Below are positions 25,288-35,974 of a DNA stretch of 64,000 nucleotides, in pieces. Origin of the DNA: Paenibacillus phocaeensis (GTDB lineage Bacteria > Bacillota > Bacilli > Paenibacillales > Paenibacillaceae); assembly GCF_900021165.1 (NCBI RefSeq), contig NZ_FCOQ01000009.1, positions 186,001-250,000 of the forward strand. The letters are read 5' to 3'. The notes beneath the pieces were generated by a model. It had not been told where the DNA came from, did not search any database, and worked only from the letters and a program-made list of their open reading frames with translations. Every line of letters starts with the position of its first letter. Within the stretch, counting starts at the first letter, position 1. The translations under genes and the position numbers were made by a program.

Positions 25288-26834
25288 GTTTGTTCTCCTT
25301 CCGGATCCGGGCGCGTGCGACCTTGCCTCCGTAACTGGACGGGGTTTGCGCCCAACGGACGTTCGTTCATCATCCATAGCGGAACCCGCATGAACGCATC
25401 TTTCCAATCGGAGAATCGGACGGGTCCGAACGGACTGAAATAGGGTCTGCCGAGGGAATGCAGCGCCAGCAAGTGAGCGATCAGAATCATAATCCCGATC
25501 ATGATGCCGACGAGCCCGAACAACGCCGCGGCGATCATCAGGCAGAAGCGAATGAGGCGAACTGCCGCAACCAGATCATAGTTGGGCAGGATGAACGATG
25601 CGATGGCCGTAAACGCGACAACGACAACCATAATGTTGCTGACCAGGCCCGCCTGCACAATCGCCTGGCCGATAACGATACCGCCGACGATGCCGACGGT
25701 TTGTCCAACGGGAGCGGGGAGGCGGACGCCCGCTTCACGCAGCATCTCGAGCGTGATTTCCATAAATACCGCTTCGACGAACGGCGGGAAGGGGACTTGG
25801 CCGCGGGATTCCCCCAGCGTCAGCAGCAGCTTGAACGGAATCACCTCGTAATGAAACGAGGTAACCGCAATATAAAAGGCGGGCAGGAAAGCGGCAATGC
25901 CAAAGGCAAACAACCTCAGCAGTCTAAGAAACGTCGCGATGGACCAACGGGTGCTGTAATCGTCCACGCTTTGAAAGAATGACGTAAAAGAGATAGGTGC
26001 GACCATGACGCTCGGGGAGCGGTCCACGACGACGACAATCCTTCCTTGCAGCAGTTGCGACGCGGCTGCGTCGGGCCGCTCGGTCATCAGCATTTGCGGG
26101 AAGGGTGAAGCGGAACTGTCTTCCACCAGCTCAGCCAGCTCGCCGGTATTAATCACCGCGTCGATGTCGATCGCGTCGATCCGCTCCTCCATTTCCCGAA
26201 GCAGCGTTGGATTCACGATATCCGCAATGTATAGAACATAGACCTTGGTGTGACCCCGGCGGCCGACGATTTTTTCTTTGATTTTCAGCTCCTCGTGCGG
26301 CAGGTACCGGCGCAGAAGCGCGAGGTTATGGGAGCCGGTTTCGACGAACCCTTGATGCGCGCCTTTCAGCGACGTCTCCAATTGGGGATCTTCGATCGCC
26401 CGCTGCGGCCATCCTGACGTTCCCAACACCTGTGCTTCGGCCCAGCCTTCGATGAAGAGGACGCTGTCGCCCTCCAGCACGGCTCTCTCGGCCTTGACCC
26501 ATTCGTCGATCGGGGTCATTCGGCCCGCCGACAGCGGCAGTTCCCGGCCCTCGCCCGTTTGCTTGGTCTGAAGCGGAAGCAGCACATCCCGGTTGACGGA
26601 ATTGTTGTCGGTCAGGCTGTCAAGATAGACCAGCATAGCCGGAGACTGCGTCTGCCGGATAACGAATTTGCGAATAACCAGATCGGGTGAAAGGGTGAAG
26701 CGCTCCTGAATCTTCTTCTCGCAATCGCCGAGATCCGAGGGGATCGGATCATGTACAGGTTCGGGTTTGCGCGTCGAACGGTAGGAGCCTTGGTATTTTC
26801 GCCCGCCCGGCAAGTAACGTCCGAAGAAGCTCAT
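25284..26834 (-). CDS. GerA-type germination receptor subunit
   Basis: 516 residues. A large soluble N-terminal domain (to about residue 280, with IADIVNPTLLREMEERIDAI) is followed by four to five membrane segments and a basic C-terminal tail. Motifs VVDRSPSVMVAPISFTSFFQ and PFPPFVEAVFMEITLEMLRE are those of GerAA/SpoVAF proteins. It is the first gene of a gerA-gerB-gerC operon and would be made in the forespore. The ATG at 26834 is preferred (GAAAGAGG upstream) over an ATG two codons earlier. No forespore promoter could be identified with confidence. Confidence 0.92.
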   Translation of the reverse strand: MSFFGRYLPGGRKYQGSYRSTRKPEPVHDPIPSDLGDCEKKIQERFTLSPDLVIRKFVIRQTQSPAMLVYLDSLTDNNSVNRDVLLPLQTKQTGEGRELPLSAGRMTPIDEWVKAERAVLEGDSVLFIEGWAEAQVLGTSGWPQRAIEDPQLETSLKGAHQGFVETGSHNLALLRRYLPHEELKIKEKIVGRRGHTKVYVLYIADIVNPTLLREMEERIDAIDIDAVINTGELAELVEDSSASPFPQMLMTERPDAAASQLLQGRIVVVVDRSPSVMVAPISFTSFFQSVDDYSTRWSIATFLRLLRLFAFGIAAFLPAFYIAVTSFHYEVIPFKLLLTLGESRGQVPFPPFVEAVFMEITLEMLREAGVRLPAPVGQTVGIVGGIVIGQAIVQAGLVSNIMVVVVAFTAIASFILPNYDLVAAVRLIRFCLMIAAALFGLVGIMIGIMILIAHLLALHSLGRPYFSPFGPVRFSDWKDAFMRVPLWMMNERPLGANPVQLRRQGRTRPDPEGEQT

Positions 26835-26911
26835 GAACATTCCTCTTTCCTTAGGCAATGGGCATATTTTTCCACCGATCCCGGTTTATATGCGTACAGC
26901 GTTTCCGAGAA

Positions 26912-27766
26912 TCACTTCAGAACAGGATTGAACTCCGCTTCCTTCACTTCGAATCGAAACCAGTGAAACGGTCCCGCTTGCAGGTTCCAGCAAATCTCCC
27001 CTTGCGAAGGAATGAATATCCCCTGAAAGGGTTTGTAGGTTCCCATCCGAACCTCCCACTCTTCCATAGTGCAGGTTTCTCGATCTTCTTTAAATCGCTG
27101 CGCCATAAAACGAACGGGCTCGCCCGTTTTTTGAAAATAAAAGGTGCCCGACGCGTTGATGCCTCCATAGGAGATATTGGCTCGCGCTACATCGTCAGCG
27201 ACGGCTTCCCAAGTAATATACGGCGACAAAGCCGCTGTGGGATACCAGACCATCTCAGCCAGATACCGTACTAGGGATCCCTGGTCAATCTCGCGACCAC
27301 GTGCATGCCCCACTTTAAACACGCCCATAAGCTTGATGAGCATATCGGCTTGACCGTTCAAGTACAAGTCTCTGCCATAAATCGCCACCCCCGGTGCCGC
27401 CCGAATTCTCGCCTTCCAGATGAAAGATGGCTGGTCAAGCAAGGAGTACTGCTTGGCGCGGAACGGCATCCAGCCTCCCTCAGGCTTCGTGCGCAGCATC
27501 CCTTCCTGCCTAATCCTAACGGATTGAATCGGCTTCCCTGCATCCAATGAACGAGTGAGACGCAACCACCTCAATACCGGCGGCGGCAACTGCTGCAACC
27601 TTTCTTCATTGAGTTGGATAACGGGCTCATGAGCGCATGCCTGCAGGAGAAGAGCGGTTTCCTTTTTTACGTTTCGCCGAAAAGTGAAATTTTGAACAAG
27701 CGCAGCTATGAGTAATCCTGATCCGATCACGACAACCGTAATGACTAAAATCTGAAGCCAATCCAT
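26912..27766 (-). CDS. DUF6544-like membrane-anchored protein of unknown function
   Basis: 284 residues. One N-terminal membrane helix (about 5-26) precedes a soluble domain with LPPPVLRWLRLTRSL, the pattern of DUF6544/DUF6920-type proteins, and a WYPTAALSPYITWE motif late in the chain. These are widespread and uncharacterised. The gene is 28 bp downstream of the MarR regulator gene and in the same direction, so the regulator may control it. The domain name is from recognition of the pattern and moderately sure. Confidence 0.65.
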   Translation of the reverse strand: MDWLQILVITVVVIGSGLLIAALVQNFTFRRNVKKETALLLQACAHEPVIQLNEERLQQLPPPVLRWLRLTRSLDAGKPIQSVRIRQEGMLRTKPEGGWMPFRAKQYSLLDQPSFIWKARIRAAPGVAIYGRDLYLNGQADMLIKLMGVFKVGHARGREIDQGSLVRYLAEMVWYPTAALSPYITWEAVADDVARANISYGGINASGTFYFQKTGEPVRFMAQRFKEDRETCTMEEWEVRMGTYKPFQGIFIPSQGEICWNLQAGPFHWFRFEVKEAEFNPVLK

Positions 27767-27794
27767 GCGCCGCCTCCTCTACGATTCTCAATGA

Positions 27795-28247
27795 TTAAGA
27801 TGAAGAACGTGCTTCCAACTTCATGATGTTCGATATGAACTGGTCAATCAAGGCTGCGAAGTGCCGGAGATCATCCTCCGAGAAGCCGCCGAACAAATCA
27901 TGTAAGAAAGCCAGCTCCCGATCCCCTCTTGCCGCAAAATATTCCTGACACCTCTCGGTAAGGCCGATTCGTTTGAACCGGCGATCCGAATCATCGACGG
28001 AAATCTGGACAAACCCTTTCTTTTCCAGACTCCGGACCATTTGCATGACATTCTGATGAGAAACACCGAGTACGCCGGCAATTTCTTTCACAGAGAGTAT
28101 GCGCGGCTGACTTTTGTACATAATGGCAATCAAGAGCCACTGCTTCACCGTTACTTCGGGATCCAGCCGATCCCCGAGCACTTGCAGCCGATTGGCGATA
28201 ATGAACAGCGAGGCGAAAATCTTCCCTTTATGCTCATCCACAGTCAT
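27795..28247 (-). CDS. MarR-family transcriptional regulator
   Basis: 150 residues with the usual winged-helix core: TVKQWLLIAIMY, then the recognition segment KEIAGVLGVSHQNVMQMVRSLEKKG and the wing (DSDRRFKRIGLTERCQEYF). MarR proteins repress genes for stress or transport until a small ligand binds. The start at 28247 has GGGAGAGG 6 bp before it, better than the TTG at 28268. The downstream gene (DUF6544-like) is its most likely partner. No clear palindrome was seen directly upstream. Confidence 0.88.
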   Translation of the reverse strand: MTVDEHKGKIFASLFIIANRLQVLGDRLDPEVTVKQWLLIAIMYKSQPRILSVKEIAGVLGVSHQNVMQMVRSLEKKGFVQISVDDSDRRFKRIGLTERCQEYFAARGDRELAFLHDLFGGFSEDDLRHFAALIDQFISNIMKLEARSSS

Positions 28248-28344
28248 CCCCTGCCTCTCCCGAACCAATAGGTAATATATTATATATCTAGCATGAGGAT
28301 ATTTTTCCTGTCAAGGAGATATGTTTTCTGTTCGTCAAAAACCG

Positions 28345-28380
28345 TAACAAAACGCCCTGGCCTTTTTACGACCAGGGCGT
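28345..28380 (-). terminator. Terminator of the beta-glucoside PTS operon
   Basis: Read leftward, ACGCCCTGG pairs with CCAGGGCGT and is followed by TTTGTT. It begins 18 bp after the EIIA gene and closes the operon. Confidence 0.85.
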
Positions 28381-28397
28381 ACCTTTCGATTTATTTC

Positions 28398-28889
28398 TCA
28401 GCACTGAATGGTGATAACCGCTTGGGCAGGATCGCTCTGACTTGCAGCTACCTCCACCTGCTTCACACATTCCTGACCATTCGGTACAATGACAGGCGTT
28501 ATCACGGGATAACCCGCTTGCTCAATCAGGGCGATGTCGAACTCCAGCAGCAGTTGTCCCCGGGTGATCACATCCCCCGTTTTGACATGTGCCGTAAAGC
28601 CCTCCCCCTTCAGAGATACGGTGTTCATTCCGACATGAATCAGGATTTGCGCGCCGGAAGCGTGCTCCAGCATAATCGCATGTTTGCTCTTCTCCATCAA
28701 GTGAACAACCTTGCCGTCAAACGGAGCGATGACTTTCCCTTCTGTGGGCTGGATGGCGACGCCTTCCCCCATCATTTTAGCGGCAAAAGCTTCATCAGGC
28801 ACTTGCTCCAAGGCTACCAACGTTCCGGGTACTGGAGACGGAATCTCAACCACCACCGGACCGGCTTGTTTCTTCTTCCAACCAAACAC
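28398..28889 (-). CDS. PTS EIIA component, glucose/beta-glucoside (Crr) type
   Basis: 163 residues, the complete EIIA-Glc fold: GTLVALEQVPDEAFAAKMMG at the start, the phosphorylated His85 in ILIHVGMNTV and the supporting His70 in SKHAIMLEH. It takes phosphate from HPr and passes it to the EIIB domain encoded at the other end of the operon, which lacks its own EIIA. It is the last gene, 17 bp after the ene-reductase. A GTG start has GGGGGAA upstream. Confidence 0.94.
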   Translation of the reverse strand: MFGWKKKQAGPVVVEIPSPVPGTLVALEQVPDEAFAAKMMGEGVAIQPTEGKVIAPFDGKVVHLMEKSKHAIMLEHASGAQILIHVGMNTVSLKGEGFTAHVKTGDVITRGQLLLEFDIALIEQAGYPVITPVIVPNGQECVKQVEVAASQSDPAQAVITIQC

Positions 28890-28906
28890 CGTTGTTTCCC
28901 CCTACC

Positions 28907-30787
28907 TTATAGATTTTTAGCGATGAAGTAACCTTCTCGGGTGGCATCCATCACATTTCTTGGTTTATTAGCATCGCCGATAACAAAGGTGTCCGGAACA
29001 ATGCCATAGAAGGAATCGATGAGCGCTGGAGTGGTTCTCATCCCCGTGGAGAGAATCACGGTATCCGCCGGAATTTGCTTCCGCTCGCCAGCTTCCTCAT
29101 AAATAACCCCGTCCGCACTGATTTCTACAATTCTCACATTTAATTTGGTGTGCAGCGTTTCTTGCTTGTCCATGGCCTGCCGTAAACCAACGCGATAGAG
29201 GATGTTCCCGTTCTTGGCCAGCAGATCTCCCGCTTCCATAATGGTAACCTGCTTCCCGTGGCGCGCCAATTCGATCCCCAGCTCGCATCCCGTGGAGCCG
29301 CCGCCAACCAGCACGACCTTATTCCCGACTTCATCCATCCGGGTGTAGACGTCCAATGCCCCCATCACATGGCTTTGCTCCACACCTTTGATCGGAGGTG
29401 TAAACGGAACCGCACCCGTAGCCACAATAATGGCATCCGGGGACAACTGCTTAATCAGCTCCGGCGTTGCTTCTACGCCCAACTTCACCGTAACCCCTGA
29501 TTTGCCGATCTGGGTAATTAAATAGTTCATATAATTGTACAAATCAATCTTCAGCTCTTCATATGCCGAGTAACGCAAGGCCCCGCCGAGCGATTCGTGC
29601 TTCTCCAGCAAAATCACTTCATGGCCCCGCTCATCCGCAACCAAAGCCGCTTTCATCCCCGCCGGGCCGCCCCCGACGATAACCACCTTTTTCCTTTGCT
29701 TCGCCTTAGGCAACTCCAAAGGAACCATATCATAGCGGGTATAACGCGGGTTAACCGAACAGCCAACATTTTTGCGCTCCGTGGAGATATGGTAGCAGTA
29801 TTGGCATCGCAAGCAAGGGACGATATCTTCATCGCGGCCTTCCTTGGCCTTCTGCGGCCAGAACGGGTCGGCAATCAAAGGGCGCCCCAGGGCAACAAAG
29901 TCCGCCTTGCCTTCCGCAATAATCGATTCGGCTTCCGCTGGGCTCATGATCGCGCCCACCACAGATACGGGGATCTTAACGTTGCGCTTGACCTCGGCAG
30001 CCCACTCAACGTTAGGCATATGCTCTTTAAAGATCGTTGGAGCCATGTGCACATTGCCCTCATAGTTGATATCCAGCCCCGCCGAAATATGCACCATATC
30101 CAGCTTGTCCTCAACGATTTTGATAAACTCCAACACGTCCCTGAACTCAATGGAGCCGTCCACAACTTCGGAGGCGCTGATTCTCATGTCCACGATAAAA
30201 TCATGACCCACCGCTTCGCGCACCCGATCAATAATCATTTTCGGGAATTTAATCCGGTTCTCAAAGGAACCCCCGTATTCGTCCGTCCGCTTGTTGAACA
30301 GCGGCGACAGGAATTCGGCAGGGAGCCAGCCATGGGCAAAATGCAGCATAACGAGATCAAATCCGGTCTCCTTGGCCCGCTTGGCCGTCTCTGCCCAGTC
30401 GTTCGCGACCTCGTCCATCATTTGCTCGTCCATCGCTTTGACGATAGTGCCGTCTTCCCGCACCAGATCAACAGGGCCAATGGCATAATCGTCTACACGG
30501 GCATATTGACCCGAATGAATCAGTTCCAGCGAGGCCTTTGCTCCCGCCTGATGGGCGACAATTACCCGATTTCTCGTGGCTTCCATTTGATATTTGTCGA
30601 AGGCATAGGGCTCGTCCGGCCGGGAATAGCTTGCTCTCTTGCGGCTGACGTTAACGCTGCCCGTAATAATGACCCCGGCTCCGCCGATCGCTTTATCATG
30701 ATAAGGTCCTGCAGGCGTGGCAATAATCCGGTTATTGAATACGGTATTTTTGATGCGAATCGGCTTGAATAGATTTGGAAATTTCAT
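28907..30787 (-). CDS. Old-yellow-enzyme ene-reductase with 4Fe-4S and FAD/NAD domains (2,4-dienoyl-CoA reductase type)
   Basis: 626 residues in three parts: an FMN-binding TIM barrel (1-310), a 4Fe-4S site (Cys325, 328, 331, 343) and a two-dinucleotide-fold domain (VVIVGGGPAGMKAAL at about 368; VVLVGGGSTGCELGIELA later). Such proteins pass electrons from NAD(P)H through FAD and the cluster to FMN and reduce C=C bonds (FadH, BaiCD, isoflavone reductases). The usual HGYL, whose Tyr donates the proton, is HGWL here (Trp154). It lies 2 bp after the 6-phospho-glucosidase and 17 bp before EIIA, thus inside a sugar operon, which suggests reduction of a glycoside's aglycone. Confidence 0.9.
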   Translation of the reverse strand: MKFPNLFKPIRIKNTVFNNRIIATPAGPYHDKAIGGAGVIITGSVNVSRKRASYSRPDEPYAFDKYQMEATRNRVIVAHQAGAKASLELIHSGQYARVDDYAIGPVDLVREDGTIVKAMDEQMMDEVANDWAETAKRAKETGFDLVMLHFAHGWLPAEFLSPLFNKRTDEYGGSFENRIKFPKMIIDRVREAVGHDFIVDMRISASEVVDGSIEFRDVLEFIKIVEDKLDMVHISAGLDINYEGNVHMAPTIFKEHMPNVEWAAEVKRNVKIPVSVVGAIMSPAEAESIIAEGKADFVALGRPLIADPFWPQKAKEGRDEDIVPCLRCQYCYHISTERKNVGCSVNPRYTRYDMVPLELPKAKQRKKVVIVGGGPAGMKAALVADERGHEVILLEKHESLGGALRYSAYEELKIDLYNYMNYLITQIGKSGVTVKLGVEATPELIKQLSPDAIIVATGAVPFTPPIKGVEQSHVMGALDVYTRMDEVGNKVVLVGGGSTGCELGIELARHGKQVTIMEAGDLLAKNGNILYRVGLRQAMDKQETLHTKLNVRIVEISADGVIYEEAGERKQIPADTVILSTGMRTTPALIDSFYGIVPDTFVIGDANKPRNVMDATREGYFIAKNL

Positions 30788-30789
30788 CC

Positions 30790-33292
<2,503 letters not shown>

Positions 33293-33417
33293 GTTGTCTC
33301 ACACCTCGCGCCTATCGTTCCGTTTTTCTTTATATTATAGAGTACGCTCAAGGGATTTGCAGTTTCGGTTGCTCTATGGCTTCTGCTTGGCTAGTAGCGT
33401 GATAAACGGTTGGAAAC

Positions 33418-34815
33418 CTACGACTTCTGCTTCTTGAACTGAATGTTTTGCTTGCTTAATAGAATCGTAGCAAAGAAGGAAACCGCCAAAGTTACCCCCA
33501 CTGCGATGAAATAGGTCGTTGCCGTTGGCGAAGACAGAAAGGCCGGCAGGCCGAACAGACCCGTGAACGCAAAGTTCGTAATATAGGACTTGGTCATGCC
33601 GAAGATGATACCGCCAACTAAACCGCCCAGTGTGAGCGAGATGAAATATTTCTTGTTCTTCATGACAACCCCGTACAATCCCGGTTCAGTCACACCTGAC
33701 AAGAAGTTGACGAAGGCGGAGGAACTGGCAATCGTTCTCTCTTCCTTGCTCTTGGAGATGACCATCACGGCGAGACACACTCCAAGCAGCGCGTAGTTCC
33801 CCATTCCGCCTGAACCCAGACTGTATTCCATGCCGTGTTCAGCCAGATAGGACAGTTGCAGGGGCAGCACAACCCAATGAATCCCCAGCATGATGACGTA
33901 AATGAACAGAGCGCCAAATACGGCGTTAAAAAGAATAACGTTGGAGTTCAGGAAGAACTCGTACCCATCAGCTACCAGATTCGCCAGCAGTCCGCCGACA
34001 GGGCCAAATACCATCAAAGTCAAAGGAACCATAATCAGCATGGACAAGAGCGGCACAAAGACGAATTGCAGCATCTTGGGCAGAAATCTTTTCAGCAGCT
34101 TATCCAGATGGGAGTAGGCCCAGATAGCCAAAATAATCGGAATAACCGTACTGGAAAAGTTCATCGCCGTAAACCGGATCCCCAGGAAGTCGATCACATT
34201 CCCCGTCGTCGTGATGCCCGTAATGTTCGGTTCCATCAATGCTGCGCCAATCGCTGCCCCGATGTAAGGGTTAGCCCCGAACTTCTGAGCTGCTGTGAAG
34301 GCAAGCAAGATCGGGAAGAAATAGATCAAGGCATTCCCTGCGCCAGCCAGGATTAAATAAGTGTTGCTGGTAGCCGGAAGTACCCCCGATTGAGCCAAAA
34401 TATCAATAAGCCCTTTAATAATCCCCGATGTCGCCAAAATAGGAATATACGGCGTAAAAATCGCGGAAATCGTTGCCAGCAGCTTATCAAACCAGGACTT
34501 CTTGCTCCCCTTGGCATTAGTAGCCGGGCTTGCCGAGCTCGCCGCCGCGACTCCTTCAGCCCCTGCGCCGCTCTCCAATTGCTGCATGATTTCAGCGTGC
34601 ATCTCATTGACTGTAGGGCCGATGATGACCATCGTTTGCCCTTGAGCATCCATCACCCCAAGCACCTTCGGCAGTGCTTTGAGGGCCTCGCGATCGGCCT
34701 TGGAACTATCATGCAGTTCAAAGCGCAATCTTGTCGCGCAATGAACCAGGCTCGAAATGTTTTGGCTCCCTCCCACGAGTTTAATGATGCTTGTTGCCGT
34801 CTCTTTGTTACTCAT
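33418..34815 (-). CDS. PTS beta-glucoside-type EIIBC
   Basis: 465 residues. The EIIB domain is at residues 1-85, with the phosphorylated Cys26 in LVHCATRLRFEL; a linker rich in Ala and Ser follows; the EIIC membrane domain with about ten segments fills 105-460 (GAGNALIYFFPILLAFTAAQ, YIGAAIGAALMEPN). EIIA is missing and is supplied by the gene at 28398. It imports and phosphorylates a beta-glucoside or a related sugar. ATG 34815 with GGGGTG upstream is preferred over a GTG three codons earlier. It is the first gene of the operon. Confidence 0.93.
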   Translation of the reverse strand: MSNKETATSIIKLVGGSQNISSLVHCATRLRFELHDSSKADREALKALPKVLGVMDAQGQTMVIIGPTVNEMHAEIMQQLESGAGAEGVAAASSASPATNAKGSKKSWFDKLLATISAIFTPYIPILATSGIIKGLIDILAQSGVLPATSNTYLILAGAGNALIYFFPILLAFTAAQKFGANPYIGAAIGAALMEPNITGITTTGNVIDFLGIRFTAMNFSSTVIPIILAIWAYSHLDKLLKRFLPKMLQFVFVPLLSMLIMVPLTLMVFGPVGGLLANLVADGYEFFLNSNVILFNAVFGALFIYVIMLGIHWVVLPLQLSYLAEHGMEYSLGSGGMGNYALLGVCLAVMVISKSKEERTIASSSAFVNFLSGVTEPGLYGVVMKNKKYFISLTLGGLVGGIIFGMTKSYITNFAFTGLFGLPAFLSSPTATTYFIAVGVTLAVSFFATILLSKQNIQFKKQKS

Positions 34816-34857
34816 TTGCGTCACCCCAGTAACTTTATCATGTGCTAAAACCCGTTT

Positions 34858-34917
34858 ACTGAAACGTTACAGTAGAAGTTCAAAAAAAATATTTTGAACA
34901 AACTGAAACGTTTCAGT
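34858..34917. promoter_or_regulatory. Tandem palindromic operators for the LacI-type regulator
   Basis: ACTGAAACGTTTCAGT (34902-34917) is a perfect 16-bp palindrome; ACTGAAACGTTACAGT (34858-34873) has one mismatched pair. Their centres are 44 bp apart, about four helical turns, on the same DNA face. Both are downstream of the start of transcription, so a bound repressor would act as a roadblock, possibly with a loop. Confidence 0.8.
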
Positions 34918-34954
34918 CGTGCTCAAAAAAATAAATCCCTGCAGGTATGTGCCT

Positions 34955-34983
34955 AGTATAAGTGACAAAATTCGACTTGTCAA
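34955..34983 (-). promoter_or_regulatory. Sigma-A promoter of the PTS/ene-reductase operon
   Basis: On the minus strand TTGACA (34978-34983) and TATACT (34955-34960) are 17 bp apart. Transcription should begin near 34948, giving a leader of about 130 nt that contains both operators and no obvious antiterminator site. Confidence 0.88.
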
Positions 34984-34996
34984 TAAACCGTTTTCA
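34983..34996 (-). promoter_or_regulatory. cre-like sequence next to the -35 box
   Basis: TGAAAACGGTTTAT matches the CcpA consensus TGWAANCGNTNWCA except at the last two positions. It abuts the -35 box of the PTS operon promoter. Catabolite control is plausible but the match is imperfect. Confidence 0.35.
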
Positions 34997-35017
34997 AAAA
35001 AATAATGGAACTCCAGA

Positions 35018-35069
35018 ACAAAACCATGAGCTCCTTCACTGGCATTAAGCCGGGGAAAGAGCTCATGGT
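35018..35069 (-). terminator. Terminator after the SDR gene
   Basis: Read leftward, ACCATGAGCTC (arms 35023-35033 and 35059-35069) closes an 11-bp stem with a 25-nt loop, followed by TTTTGTT. It ends the SDR gene just upstream of the PTS operon promoter. Confidence 0.75.
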
Positions 35070-35105
35070 CTTATGAGTTTAAGAGGCTGCTCGCTTTATC
35101 CGAAA

Positions 35106-35900
35106 TCAGAAAAGGGTGGGTACCATTCCCCCATCCATGCGGATAGGGGATCCTTTAAAAGCAGAGGCCATCGGGCTGCAAATGAAAGCAGTTAATCGAC
35201 CGATCTCCGCAGGTCTGATAAACCGCCCGATTTCGGATTGAGGCAGGTTCTTCGTCATGAAGTCCTTCTCTTTCGCTTCAAAGGTCATCTCTTCATTTGC
35301 ATACACGCTCTCAATGATCTGGCGCACGTTCTCGGAGAGGGTGGGTCCCGGCAGGATCGTGTTCACTGTAACTTCGGTGCCGCGCGTCAGCTTGGACAAG
35401 CTCTTGGACAAGGACAGCAGCATCGATTTGGTTACGCCGTATTGAGGCATCTGTCCGGAAGGCATGACGGCCTCCTCACTTGCGATGAAGATAATACGGC
35501 CGTATTCGCGGCTCATCATGGAAGGCAAGTAAAACTTGCTTAAGGCGTTGGCGGCGAGAAAGTTCGTACGGAAGTACTTCTCCCATACAGCATCGTCTAC
35601 GTCGTCATAGGACATGATCTCATAGATCCCCATGCTGTTGACGAGGATATCAACGTGGGGGAATCGCGCGAATAAAGCCTCCCTCTGCTGCGAATCGACG
35701 AGATCGGCGGCTGCATTTCGAGGTTCCGTTCCCGGGAATGCCGCTTGGATCTCAGCGACCGTACGCTCTACGTCATCGTTGTTACGACCATTTATGAGAA
35801 CATGAACACCTTCCCTGGCAAGTTCAAAGGCAATCGCTTTTCCTATACCTCGGGTTGATCCCGTTACTAAAGCTGTCTTATTCTTTAATCCCATCTCCAT
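35106..35900 (-). CDS. Short-chain dehydrogenase/reductase
   Basis: 264 residues. The classical SDR motifs are present: cofactor loop TGSTRGIGKA (about residue 12), NSMGIY in place of NNAG, the catalytic Ser in FIASEEAV, and Tyr-Lys in YGVTK. Arg and Asn in the cofactor region (NGRNND) suggest NADP(H). The product is a cytoplasmic oxidoreductase of unknown substrate. The ATG at 35900 has AAGGAG upstream; the frame is open further back. It lies 74 bp downstream of an AraC-type regulator gene in the same direction, so it is a likely target. Confidence 0.92.
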   Translation of the reverse strand: MEMGLKNKTALVTGSTRGIGKAIAFELAREGVHVLINGRNNDDVERTVAEIQAAFPGTEPRNAAADLVDSQQREALFARFPHVDILVNSMGIYEIMSYDDVDDAVWEKYFRTNFLAANALSKFYLPSMMSREYGRIIFIASEEAVMPSGQMPQYGVTKSMLLSLSKSLSKLTRGTEVTVNTILPGPTLSENVRQIIESVYANEEMTFEAKEKDFMTKNLPQSEIGRFIRPAEIGRLTAFICSPMASAFKGSPIRMDGGMVPTLF

Positions 35901-35974
35901 CTGCCTGCACTCCTTGTGTCTAGGATAGGGATTATGATACCTCGTTTCGTCTATTCGGTCACTAGCCCGGAACG

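Noticed and set aside
34816-34948. BglG-type antitermination site in the PTS operon leader
   Set aside because: No RAT-like hairpin with overlapping terminator could be found; the regulator in the operon is of LacI type and palindromic operators explain control.
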